Positions 43,917-52,776 of a stretch of DNA of 64,000 bases are shown here, piece by piece. The position numbers and the translations under genes are program-made. This stretch comes from Bacteroidales bacterium. GTDB lineage: Bacteria > Bacteroidota > Bacteroidia > Bacteroidales > F082. The notes beneath the pieces were generated by a model. That model saw only the letters and a program-made list of their open reading frames with translations. It ran no database searches and was not told where the DNA came from. The stretch covers positions 1 to 64,000 of the forward strand of contig WGGC01000029.1 in NCBI GenBank assembly GCA_015491905.1. Direction: 5' to 3'. Each line of letters starts with the position of its first letter. The first letter of the stretch is position 1.

Positions 43917-46064
43917 TTGAATATGAAGTTAGAAAAATTTACGTATGATAACCAACTTTCCAAGTTGTTTATGTTTGCAACGGTTTTTTGGGGAACTATT
44001 GGGATGTTAGTGGGTTTAACTATTGCTTTTGAATTAATATTCCCCGGTCTGAATGGTGGAATTTCCTGGCTCACTTTTAGCCGGATTCGTCCAATTCACA
44101 CTAATGCTGTAATTTTTGCCTTTGTTGGAAACGGTATTTTTACGGCGGTATATTACTCTTCTCCCAGGCTACTGAAAACACCAATGTTTAGTAAGGTTTT
44201 AGGCAAAATTCATTTCTGGGGCTGGCAGCTTATAATTTTGGCAGGAGCTATTACACTACCGTTAGGATTGACCCAATCAAAGGAATATGCAGAACTTATT
44301 TGGCCTATTGATATTGCAGTAGTTGTTATCTGGGTAATTTTTGGCATTAATTTTTTCGGTACTCTGGCAAAAAGGAGAATGAAACATATATATGTTGCAT
44401 TATGGTTTTTTATTGCAACCTGGATTACTGTGGCAGTTTTATATATTGTTAATAATTTGCAATTGCCAACAAGTTTGTTGCATAGTTATCCTATTTATGC
44501 AGGCGTTCAGGATGCTTTGGTACAATGGTGGTACGGTCATAATGCAGTTGCATTTTTTCTTACTACTCCATATTTGGGGTTAATGTATTATTTCGTCCCG
44601 AAAGCTGCAAATCGTCCTATTTACTCATACCGGTTATCAATTATTCACTTTTGGTCTTTAATTTTTATCTATATATGGGCAGGGCCTCATCATTTATTAT
44701 ACTCAGCTTTACCTGACTGGGTTCAGGCATTAAGCGTTGCTTTTTCTATTATGTTATTGGCTCCTTCATGGGGAGGTATGTTAAATGGGTTATTAACATT
44801 AAGGGGTGCTTGGGACCGGGTGAGAAAAGACCCGGTTTTAAAAATGTTTGTTGTTGGTGTTACTGCATACGGAATGGCAACTTTTGAAGGGCCGATGCTA
44901 GCATTGAAGTCTGTTAATTCTATGAGCCATTTTACCGACTGGACTATTGGTCATGTTCATGTTGGTACACTAGGCTGGAATGGTATGATGACCTTTGGTA
45001 TGATTTATTGGTTGGTTCCCCGTTTGTTTCAAACAAAATTATTTTCAACAAAATTGGCTAACATCCATTTTTGGATTTCAACATTAGGTTTATTATTTTT
45101 TGTTATCCCTTTATATTTTGCCGGTTTTACACAAAGTTTAATGTGGAAACAGTTTACTGCCACCGGACAATTGGCCTATCCTAATTTTCTTGAGACAGTA
45201 ACTCAAATTATGCCAATGTATTATTTAAGAGCTTTTGGTGGTTCTTTATATTTTATTGGAATGATAATGTTTGTAGTAAATGTATGGAAAACGGCTGCTA
45301 TAGGTTCTTTTAAACGATATGAAAACGATGAGGCTCCGGCCCTTGAAAAAACCTTTAAAGATGATCCTGTTACCGGATTAAAATGGGGATGGCATCATAG
45401 ACTGGAAGGGAAAGTTGTTAAGTTTTCAGTTTTTGCTTTAATTGCCATATTGATTGGAAGTTTATTTGAGATGATTCCTATGTTTTTGATTAAATCAAAT
45501 GTTCCTACAATTGCTGCAGTAAAGCCTTATACTCCTCTTGAATTGCAAGGGCGTGATATTTATGTCAGCAATGGTTGCTATACTTGTCATTCCCAAATGA
45601 TTCGTCCTTTCCGTTCAGAAACAGAAAGGTATGGGGAGTATACTAAAGCCGGGGAGACAGTTTATGATTTTCCTTTTCAATATGGCTCAAAGCGAACCGG
45701 CCCCGATTTAGCAAGAGAGGGAGTTAAAACCTTACCCAACTATAAACCGGATGCCTGGCATTATAATCATATGATGGATCCTCAAAAAATTAATGCTCAG
45801 TCAATTATGCCTCCTTATCCGTGGATGGCTACAAAAAAAATAGACTTATCTTCTACTCCTTCAAAAATCAGGGCTATGATGACTTTAGGGGTTCCGTATC
45901 CTGAGGGATATGACAAAATTGCCAATAAAGATCTGAAGGTTCAGGCACATAAAATTGCTGAAAACCTGAGATCATCAGGAATTAAAGTTAATGATGATGC
46001 TGAGATTATTGCTTTGATAGCATATTTACAACGCTTAGGTACAGATATTTATAAACATAAATAA
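43917..46064 (+). CDS. ccoN: Fused cbb3 oxidase subunits CcoN-CcoO
   Basis: This 715-residue fusion covers catalytic subunit I (CcoN, about 1-480, ~12 helices) and the monoheme subunit II (CcoO). Heme and copper ligands are visible as HTNAV, WYGHNAV, GPHHLLYSALPDW and WTIGHVHVGTLGWN. The CcoO part has CYTCH (554-558) followed by SQMIRPFRSE, and YPWM carries the likely axial Met. The fusion is common in Bacteroidota, so it is not a sequencing error. It reduces O2 at low concentration and pumps protons. Confidence 0.95.
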   Translation: MNMKLEKFTYDNQLSKLFMFATVFWGTIGMLVGLTIAFELIFPGLNGGISWLTFSRIRPIHTNAVIFAFVGNGIFTAVYYSSPRLLKTPMFSKVLGKIHFWGWQLIILAGAITLPLGLTQSKEYAELIWPIDIAVVVIWVIFGINFFGTLAKRRMKHIYVALWFFIATWITVAVLYIVNNLQLPTSLLHSYPIYAGVQDALVQWWYGHNAVAFFLTTPYLGLMYYFVPKAANRPIYSYRLSIIHFWSLIFIYIWAGPHHLLYSALPDWVQALSVAFSIMLLAPSWGGMLNGLLTLRGAWDRVRKDPVLKMFVVGVTAYGMATFEGPMLALKSVNSMSHFTDWTIGHVHVGTLGWNGMMTFGMIYWLVPRLFQTKLFSTKLANIHFWISTLGLLFFVIPLYFAGFTQSLMWKQFTATGQLAYPNFLETVTQIMPMYYLRAFGGSLYFIGMIMFVVNVWKTAAIGSFKRYENDEAPALEKTFKDDPVTGLKWGWHHRLEGKVVKFSVFALIAILIGSLFEMIPMFLIKSNVPTIAAVKPYTPLELQGRDIYVSNGCYTCHSQMIRPFRSETERYGEYTKAGETVYDFPFQYGSKRTGPDLAREGVKTLPNYKPDAWHYNHMMDPQKINAQSIMPPYPWMATKKIDLSSTPSKIRAMMTLGVPYPEGYDKIANKDLKVQAHKIAENLRSSGIKVNDDAEIIALIAYLQRLGTDIYKHK

Positions 46065-46072
46065 TTCTGATT

Positions 46073-46273
46073 ATGAAGATTGTTATGTATACAATGGAAA
46101 AAATTGCTAATGTGGAAGTTTTTCCTATTATTTCTTTTTTTATCTTTTTTATTTTCTTTATTTTTCTTGGACTTCATGTGCTAAGAACCCCTAAGAAATA
46201 TATTGATGAAATGAGCAATTTACCATTAGATAATAGTCAGAATGAAAATAAATCTGATATTTTAAATTTATAA
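46073..46273 (+). CDS. ccoQ: CcoQ-like small membrane protein
   Basis: This 66-residue protein has one membrane helix (about 17-38) followed by LRTPKKYIDEMSNLPLD. The size and place between ccoNO and ccoP fit CcoQ, which stabilises the oxidase. Confidence 0.8.
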   Translation: MKIVMYTMEKIANVEVFPIISFFIFFIFFIFLGLHVLRTPKKYIDEMSNLPLDNSQNENKSDILNL

Positions 46274-46284
46274 CACCTGTTATT

Positions 46285-46887
46285 ATGAGTCCAGAAGAGA
46301 AAAAGAATACAGAACAAAATAAAATTGAATATGATCCGATAACTAATGAACCGTTAGTTCAAGGAGAAAGTTATGACGGAATTAAAGAATTGGATAACGA
46401 TATGCCAACATGGTATAAATGGTTATTTTACCTAACTATTGTTTTTGCGGTTATCTATTTAGTTAGAATATTTATTTTTAAAGCTCCTGATTTAATTCAA
46501 GCCGATGAATATGCAGCAGAAATGACAAAATTTAAAAATTCGGCAACTGAAAAAAAAGCAGCCTCATTTGTTGTTAAATTACAAACTAGTCCTGCCGCGT
46601 TAGCAAAAGGTAATGAAATATGGCATCAAATATGTGCTGCATGTCATAGGCCTGATGGTGGAGGTTTGGTCGGCCCAAATATGACTGATAAATATTGGAT
46701 TCATGGAAATACTGTTCAAGACTTATATAATGTTGTTACAAATGGTGTAATTCAGAAAGGGATGCTGTCTTATAAAAATCAATTATCAAATCAGGACAGA
46801 CTTGATGTGGTTAGTTATGTTTTGTTAAAATTACAAGGAACCCATCCTAAAAATCCTAAAGCACCCCAAGGTAAATTATATAAATAG
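46285..46887 (+). CDS. ccoP: CcoP, monoheme cbb3 subunit III
   Basis: This 200-residue protein has the CcoP start (YDPITNEPLVQGESYDGIKELDNDMPTWYKWLFYL split across residues 16-50), one membrane helix (about 44-66) and a single cytochrome c domain with CAACH (117-121). Proteobacterial CcoP has two hemes; one is usual in Bacteroidota. GMLSYKNQLS carries the probable axial Met. It passes electrons into CcoO. Confidence 0.92.
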   Translation: MSPEEKKNTEQNKIEYDPITNEPLVQGESYDGIKELDNDMPTWYKWLFYLTIVFAVIYLVRIFIFKAPDLIQADEYAAEMTKFKNSATEKKAASFVVKLQTSPAALAKGNEIWHQICAACHRPDGGGLVGPNMTDKYWIHGNTVQDLYNVVTNGVIQKGMLSYKNQLSNQDRLDVVSYVLLKLQGTHPKNPKAPQGKLYK

Positions 46888-46975
46888 TAAAACTTTGAGG
46901 TAGTTTGGTTTATGTTTTAAAAATTTATAAAATCTAAATATAATTAGCTCATTTCTGATAAATTCGTAATTGAAA

Positions 46976-48373
46976 ATGGCATCCAATCAAACTAAATCAT
47001 ACAGAGATAAAATTGCTACTGTTGACGAAAAAGGAAAACGAATTTGGATATTTCCTAAAAAACCAAAAGGGAAATTTTATACTAAAAGAAATTTTTTAGC
47101 TACCATTTTATTAATAATATTTTATGTTGGCCCATTTTTACAATACAAAGGGCAACCCCTGATGTTATTTAACATTATGGAACGTAAATTTATTATTTTC
47201 GGTACTATTTTTTGGCCACAGGATTTTCATTTAATTGTATTGCTAATTCTTACGGCCATTGTTTTTATAATTTTGTTTACTGTTGTATTTGGCAGGTTAT
47301 TTTGTGGATGGGTTTGCCCTCAAACTATTTTTATGGAATTTGTATTTCGTAAAATTGAATATTTAATTGAGGGTGATGCGGGAAGTCAAAGGAGGTTGGC
47401 AAAGCAGCCGTGGAATTCTGAAAAGATTCGTAAAAAGACATTAAAACATGTTATTTTTTATTTAATTGCCTTTGTTACTGCGAATACTTTCTTAGCATAT
47501 ATTATTGGTGTTCATACTTTAATTACAGATATTAAAGAGGGGCCAGGAGAACATTTTTCTGGTTTTATTGGATTACTTATCTTTTCAGGGGTATTCTACT
47601 TTATATTTGCATTTTTCAGAGAACAGGTTTGTACAACAGTTTGTCCTTATGGAAGATTGCAAGGCGTACTGATTGATCCGAAAACATTAATTGTTGCTTA
47701 TGATTATAAGCGAGGTGATCCAAAAAGTCCTTTAAGAAAGGCTACAGAGGCATCCGGTGATTGTATAGATTGTAAATCATGTGTTGCTGTATGCCCTACA
47801 GGCATTGATATTAGGAACGGAACACAATTGGAATGCATAAACTGTACAGCCTGTATTGATGCTTGCGATGCAACAATGAATAGAATTAAAAAACCTACGG
47901 GTCTCATTAGATATGATTCGGAAGAAGGAATAGAAACGGGTGTTCATCATATATTTAACGCAAGATCAATTGGTTATTCTGTTGTTTTAACAATTCTATT
48001 ATTGTTTGTTGGATTTTTATTTTCAATTCGTGGTAATTTTGAAGCTACAATATTACGCGCACCCGGAACACTTTATCAAAATTATGGATCTGATAGCATT
48101 AGTAATATATATAATTATAATGCAATTAATAAATCACGAACTCCTGTTAAAATGAAGATAAAATTATTATCTCCTAAAGGTAAAATTCATTTTATTGGTA
48201 AAATCCCCGTTATTCCTGTCGGTAAAGCAATTAATGGTAGCTTTATGGTTGTTCTTCCTTCAAAAATTATTAAACATTCTGAAATAAATGTTGATATTGG
48301 TTTATTTAATGATAAGAAAAAAATAGAAGACTATCATCTAACTTTTGTTGCTTCCAATGCATTGGATAAATAG
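46976..48373 (+). CDS. ccoG: CcoG (RdxA/FixG-like) ferredoxin, Cu reductase for cbb3 assembly
   Basis: This ~465-residue protein has five or six membrane helices, CGWVCPQTIFMEFVFRKIE, CTTVCPYGRLQ and a two-cluster ferredoxin domain (CIDCKSCVAVCPTGIDIR, CINCTACIDACD). A C-terminal immunoglobulin-like domain follows. CcoG reduces Cu(II) for oxidase assembly. The ATG at 46976 is preferred over the in-frame TTG at 46970 because MASNQTKSYRDKIATVD is the usual N-terminal form. Confidence 0.93.
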   Translation: MASNQTKSYRDKIATVDEKGKRIWIFPKKPKGKFYTKRNFLATILLIIFYVGPFLQYKGQPLMLFNIMERKFIIFGTIFWPQDFHLIVLLILTAIVFIILFTVVFGRLFCGWVCPQTIFMEFVFRKIEYLIEGDAGSQRRLAKQPWNSEKIRKKTLKHVIFYLIAFVTANTFLAYIIGVHTLITDIKEGPGEHFSGFIGLLIFSGVFYFIFAFFREQVCTTVCPYGRLQGVLIDPKTLIVAYDYKRGDPKSPLRKATEASGDCIDCKSCVAVCPTGIDIRNGTQLECINCTACIDACDATMNRIKKPTGLIRYDSEEGIETGVHHIFNARSIGYSVVLTILLLFVGFLFSIRGNFEATILRAPGTLYQNYGSDSISNIYNYNAINKSRTPVKMKIKLLSPKGKIHFIGKIPVIPVGKAINGSFMVVLPSKIIKHSEINVDIGLFNDKKKIEDYHLTFVASNALDK

Positions 48374-48390
48374 TATTAAAAACTTAAATT

Positions 48391-48837
48391 ATGAAAAAAA
48401 TTAAATGGAACTGGGGTACAAAACTGACTATTTTTATTATTCTTTTCATGATACTGGTACTTTCTTTTGTTTATCGATCCATGCAGCATCCGGTTATGTT
48501 GGTAGAAAAGGATTATTATCCTAAAGGTATCGAATATCAACAACGTATTGATGAAAGGAATAATGCTGAAATTTTTAAATCTCAATTTCAAATTATTGAT
48601 TCAGGGAATTTTGTTTTGGTAAAAATACCAAATGTATTTATTGACTCTGGAAACATTGACTTTTTCAGACCTTCAAATATTAAGCTTGATTATAATTATC
48701 ATATTATTAAAGAAAAGAAAACTGAGATTATATTGCCGGATTCTATATTTAAAGTTGGAAAATATATTGTGAAATTTTACTGGCAATCAAAAGAAAAAAA
48801 ATATTATCTGGAGAAACAATTCTATTTTAAAAAATGA
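48391..48837 (+). CDS. ccoH: CcoH/FixH-like oxidase assembly protein
   Basis: This 148-residue protein has one N-terminal membrane helix (about 9-27) and a periplasmic domain typical of FixH: MQHPVMLVEKDYYPKGIEYQQRIDERNNA. It lies directly after ccoG and overlaps the next gene by 4 nt (ATGA). Confidence 0.88.
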   Translation: MKKIKWNWGTKLTIFIILFMILVLSFVYRSMQHPVMLVEKDYYPKGIEYQQRIDERNNAEIFKSQFQIIDSGNFVLVKIPNVFIDSGNIDFFRPSNIKLDYNYHIIKEKKTEIILPDSIFKVGKYIVKFYWQSKEKKYYLEKQFYFKK

Positions 48838-49592
48838 CAACATTTGCCTTAGTTACGTCTTTAACCATTGGTTTGGTTGGAAGCCTTCATTGTATTGGAA
48901 TGTGCGGACCTATTGCTATTTCTCTTCCTTTGGGAAATAAATCATGGGGACGGCGAACTTTGGGGGGACTAGTTTATAATTTAGGGCGTATTTTGACATA
49001 CGGACTACTGGGGGCTATTTTTGGTTTTTTAGGAAAAGGAATTGAACTTGCTGGCTTGCAACGTTGGGCATCTATATTAATTGGGTTTATAATGGTTTTA
49101 TCTGTTATTGCACCTGCTTTATTTACGAAAAAAATTAAACTGGAACATATTCTTTTTGGGTATGCAGGAAGAATGATTGGTAAATTTAGAAAACTTTTTA
49201 AAATCAATTCTTTACCTTCTTTATTTCTTATAGGGCTATTAAATGGTATATTGCCCTGCGGTTTAGTGTATGTTGCATTAGCTGGAGCTATAAATACAAA
49301 CCAGATTATTGGAGGGGTGATTTATATGGTTGTATTTGGTTTGGGAACTCTGCCTGTAATGTTAGCAATTCCTCTTTTAGGGAATATTATTGGTAAAGGT
49401 TTTAGGAAAAAATATCAATTTGTTTTATCTTCTTTTGTTGTTTTACTTGGGTTATTATTTGTTTTACGTGGCCTTTCTCTCGGTATTCCTTTTGTCAGTC
49501 CACCTCAAAAAATGTTGAAACCACATAAAAAAATGATTAAAATGAATACTTCTAAAAAGAAAAAAAATATGGTTTACTTATTTAATAAATAA
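48834..49592 (+). CDS. SafE/TauE-like membrane protein of the cbb3 locus
   Basis: This 252-residue protein has about six membrane helices and the motif SLHCIGMCGPI (about 18-28), with paired cysteines in the first helix, plus NGILPCGLVYVAL. This family sits next to ccoG and ccoH in many genomes and is thought to help copper delivery or redox balance in cbb3 assembly; that role is not certain. The Lys/Met-rich tail could be cytoplasmic. It overlaps ccoH by 4 nt. Confidence 0.85.
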   Translation: MTTFALVTSLTIGLVGSLHCIGMCGPIAISLPLGNKSWGRRTLGGLVYNLGRILTYGLLGAIFGFLGKGIELAGLQRWASILIGFIMVLSVIAPALFTKKIKLEHILFGYAGRMIGKFRKLFKINSLPSLFLIGLLNGILPCGLVYVALAGAINTNQIIGGVIYMVVFGLGTLPVMLAIPLLGNIIGKGFRKKYQFVLSSFVVLLGLLFVLRGLSLGIPFVSPPQKMLKPHKKMIKMNTSKKKKNMVYLFNK

Positions 49593-49656
49593 TATATTTA
49601 TTAATGTCAATAATAAAAGAAGTTTATTTATTTTCGCTTTAATAAAAATTTTAAAT

Positions 49657-50118
49657 ATGAAAAAGCTAAGTTTAATTGTAATTATGGCCGGATTAATAAT
49701 GTTTGCCGGGAAATCGTATGCTTATTTGGCTCACAAAACAACAAGTAGTAATGAAACTGTGTATGTGGCTTCTGCCGATAACGCGGCTGTTAAATATCCT
49801 AAGGGAGCTAAAATTTTTAAAGAAAAATGTGCGGCATGTCATCAGCTTACGGGAATGGGCGTGCCTGGAGCTTTCCCTCCACTAAAAGGATCTGACTTTT
49901 TAAAATCAGCAACAAAAGCACGTTTAATCGAACAGGTGCTTAATGGTTCTAATGAGGGATTGACAGTTAATGGAGTTAAATACAGTATTCCAATGCCACC
50001 TCAGGTTGATAATTATTCAGATGCAGTAGCTGTTATTAATTATATTTTGAATGCATGGGGTAATAATTACGGAAAGGCTACTTTAGCCGATGCTAAGGGA
50101 ATTAAAATTAAAAGATAA
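49657..50118 (+). CDS. Small soluble cytochrome c
   Basis: This 153-residue monoheme cytochrome has a Sec signal (about 1-22, ending SYA), CAACH (58-62) in KIFKEKCAACHQLTGMG, and SIPMPPQ with a likely axial Met. It resembles cytochrome c domains of terminal oxidases and may be the electron donor for cbb3 oxidase, and perhaps also for the NosZ pair. It is followed by a very strong terminator. Confidence 0.88.
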   Translation: MKKLSLIVIMAGLIMFAGKSYAYLAHKTTSSNETVYVASADNAAVKYPKGAKIFKEKCAACHQLTGMGVPGAFPPLKGSDFLKSATKARLIEQVLNGSNEGLTVNGVKYSIPMPPQVDNYSDAVAVINYILNAWGNNYGKATLADAKGIKIKR

Positions 50119-50142
50119 GTTTCTTTAATATATTTCATTTTG

Positions 50143-50180
50143 GCGTTCGAGTTTTATTTTTAAAACTCGAACGCTTTTTT
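50143..50180 (+). terminator. Strong intrinsic terminator of the cco locus
   Basis: A perfect 14-bp stem (50143-50156 with 50161-50174) with a TTTT loop is followed by six T. Confidence 0.95.
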
Positions 50181-50283
50181 ATGAGTGGAGGATAATTCTT
50201 ATAAAAAAGAATAAATTTATTTAAAGTGTTTTTAAATCCTGATATAAAGCTTAGCTAATGTCCTTTTTATATGTCATTTGTTT

Positions 50284-50291
50284 TACTTTTG
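50284..50291 (+). promoter_or_regulatory. Putative -7 box for the porin-like gene
   Basis: TACTTTTG fits TAnnTTTG, 65 nt before the start at 50357. Confidence 0.5.
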
Positions 50292-50356
50292 TAATAACTG
50301 TTGTAAAATAATTTATTTAATATAATATAGTTTATTCTTTTAATATTCCCAAAAAA

Positions 50357-51178
50357 TTGACCATGATGAGAAAGTTTCTTTTTATTTCCTTTTTTGTTTT
50401 AATCAATATATCTTTTGTATTTGGTGGCAATAATCAGGAAAGTTCTAAAAAAACAAAAATGACAGTTAATACCGGCCTGGATATTATGAGCAGGTATATA
50501 TGGCGTGGAATGGAATTTGGAGGAAGTTCCCCTAGTGTTCAGCCTTCAATGGGTTTTAATTATAATAATCTTGAAGTTAATGTGTGGGGTGCATTTTCAA
50601 CCGGCGGAATAAATCCTTTTCAAGAAGTTGATTTATCTGTTGGGTTAAACATGGTTAATAGACTTTTTACAATAAAATTAACAGATTACTTTTTCCCAAT
50701 TGAGTGGCATAAAGAAAACTATTTTGATTATTCAAAAAAAAGTACCAGACATATTCTGGAAGGAAGTGTTACTTTTAATGGTACAGAAAAGATTCCATTT
50801 TCTTTATTGGTAGCTACTAATTTTTATGGTGCAGATGCCGGAAGAATTAATTCTAATCCGGGATCACCTGATTTTAATAAAAAAGAAGGAATTCAATATT
50901 CTACTTATATAGAAGGCTCCTATGCTTTTGATTATTCAGACTATAATATTAATTTTTTTGTGGGAATAAATGCCACCGCACCCAAAAAAGCAAATAAATA
51001 TACAGGATATATTGGAGAAACGGGGTTTTACGGTAATTCTATTGGTGTTATAAATATTGGACTGTCGGTTAATAAATCAATTAGACTAACAAAACAGTTT
51101 TCTTTACCATTAAGTACTCAATTAATTTTTAACCCCCAAAAAGGAAGGGTTTATTTTGTTGCCGGTATATCATTCTAA
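50357..51178 (+). CDS. Gcw_chp/TorF-like putative outer-membrane protein
   Basis: This 273-residue exported protein (signal about 1-23, ending VFG) starts its mature part with NTGLDIMSRYIWRGMEFGG, the Gcw_chp hallmark (SRYxWRG). Alternating amphipathic strands and a final Phe (AGISF) point to a small beta barrel. The family has no known function. It has its own promoter. Confidence 0.78.
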   Translation: MTMMRKFLFISFFVLINISFVFGGNNQESSKKTKMTVNTGLDIMSRYIWRGMEFGGSSPSVQPSMGFNYNNLEVNVWGAFSTGGINPFQEVDLSVGLNMVNRLFTIKLTDYFFPIEWHKENYFDYSKKSTRHILEGSVTFNGTEKIPFSLLVATNFYGADAGRINSNPGSPDFNKKEGIQYSTYIEGSYAFDYSDYNINFFVGINATAPKKANKYTGYIGETGFYGNSIGVINIGLSVNKSIRLTKQFSLPLSTQLIFNPQKGRVYFVAGISF

Positions 51179-51812
51179 CCCTGTTTTTTTCCGGCATAAT
51201 AAATTACGATTAAAAAATGAATATCTCCTTTTAAATTAGTTAATTCGTTTATTTAGATTTGCGTGTCCACATGGCATGGCTATTACTTTCATTAATGAAT
51301 ATATAGTGATTAAAAAATTGTATGACTAACAGTCAGATTATTTAATTTATAATGCACTTCTTAGATTCTACTTTTGAGTCGCCATTCCAATCAGACAACT
51401 GTTAGTTTGGCATACATACATTCATTTCCTGAAAACATATTGCCTGGAAGGCATTACGATAAATTGCAATACAAGATATCTTTAATATTAATGCTTTTGA
51501 AAAATCTTAATCAGCTCTTAATCATCTGGTAATAATAAGGCCGTGTAATAATATACCAAGGCGAATGCAGCCTTGATACAAAATTGATATTTTGTTGTTT
51601 AAATAACAACAATATCTAATCTATTAATATGATATAACAGTTTTTATATATTTTCAATAGAGATTATAAAATGTTATTTTATTAAAAGCCCGGCTTTTAG
51701 CCAATAATTTGAACTAATTGTTTAATTATATTTGTCTTGTGACGTTTATTAATCTTAATATATTAAGATATAATAATTTGAAATACAGTAAAATATAAAT
51801 TAAATTTGAATT
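51179..51812. other. Intergenic region with several dyads, possible small RNA
   Basis: This 634-bp gap has no convincing open frame. TACTTTTG (51369-51376) is a plus-strand -7 box with no gene downstream. Dyads are ACTAACAGT (51325-51333) with ACTGTTAGT (51398-51406), CAAGGC (51557-51562) with GCCTTG (51570-51575), and a long hairpin at 51586-51616 (GATATT...AATATC with an inner GTTGTT/AACAAC). A transcript from the -7 box to the last hairpin would be ~230 nt. This is weak evidence. Confidence 0.3.
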
Positions 51813-52265
51813 TTAGTTAAGTTTCATGGTTAAACCAACTCCTCCTCCCAAACCATTGCCATAAGATGACTCAACATTGATTCCCCATTTATCATTCCAA
51901 AACCATCGTCCTCCAACTTCAAATCCAAATAGAAAAGTTATTATTTTACCGGCGCCAAAACCAGTTCTAACTCCACCATATAAATCCCATTGTGGATCCA
52001 ATTGTAAAATTTCTCCTAAATGGTAATCTATTTTTCCAATAAAATCAATTGAGTTAAAATATGTATTAGTATTCTGATCATAACTGCCCCAGTCGTAATT
52101 TACAACACCACCAATGGTAATATTTTCTTTGATTCCAAATTCTATTCCGGCATAAAGCGGTCCAAAATTAAGTTGTTTCTCGCCCAATTTAAGTTGTGAA
52201 TTTCCTTGTGCAGCAAGTAATCCTGAAAAAGATAAAAACATAATTGTTAAAAGAAGATTTTTCAT
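51813..52265 (-). CDS. Small outer-membrane beta-barrel-like protein
   Basis: This 150-residue exported protein (signal about 1-19, ending LAAQ) has about eight amphipathic strands with Gly and aromatic residues (YAGIEFGIKENITIGGVVNYDWG, GVRTGFGAGKIITFLFGFEVGGRWFW), ending in LTMKLN. This looks like a small eight-stranded barrel. I cannot name the family. Confidence 0.65.
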   Translation of the reverse strand: MKNLLLTIMFLSFSGLLAAQGNSQLKLGEKQLNFGPLYAGIEFGIKENITIGGVVNYDWGSYDQNTNTYFNSIDFIGKIDYHLGEILQLDPQWDLYGGVRTGFGAGKIITFLFGFEVGGRWFWNDKWGINVESSYGNGLGGGVGLTMKLN

Positions 52266-52482
52266 AAAAGAAGATTTTAAATTTTTAAAAATGCAAATAT
52301 ACTATTAATTAACATTTTTGTTTTTAAAATTATCTCATGTGTTTTTCTTGTTAAAGGCTTTGTCATATTATTAATTATTCATTATTTCTTTTTTATTTTT
52401 ATCTCTAAATTAAGAACTATTTAGAAGAAAATTTCTGTATCAATGGATAAAATTCAATACTTTCGCAATAAAAATTTATTTA

Positions 52483-52776
52483 ATGATTAGCTTCCTGAAA
52501 ATTCTTTTTATTTTGCTTATTATTTGGTATGGAGCAAAATTATTTTTTAAATATGTTATTCCTTGGTTTATTGTTCGATTTATTAATAAACAACAAAAAA
52601 AATATAATAATCAATATAAAAATAATCATTCATCTGAAAATAAAGATGGTATAGAAGTGGAAATAAAAAAACCTCAAAAAGCTAAATCCGACAAGCCTGA
52701 CTTTGGTGAATATGTTGAATACGAGGAGGTGGATGACGAAAAAGATGATAAAAAAGACCCCGGAAATGATGAGTAA
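52483..52776 (+). CDS. DUF4834 small membrane protein
   Basis: This 97-residue protein has an N-terminal membrane helix (about 5-22), a Lys/Asn-rich linker, and the DUF4834 ending KPDFGEYVEYEEVDDEKDD. Its function is unknown. Its stop overlaps the start of the YfhO gene, as in many Bacteroidota. Confidence 0.85.
   Translation: MISFLKILFILLIIWYGAKLFFKYVIPWFIVRFINKQQKKYNNQYKNNHSSENKDGIEVEIKKPQKAKSDKPDFGEYVEYEEVDDEKDDKKDPGNDE

Noticed and set aside
43917-46064. CcoN-CcoO fusion as an assembly error
   Set aside because: The junction is in frame with sensible linker sequence, and fused CcoNO is common in Bacteroidota.
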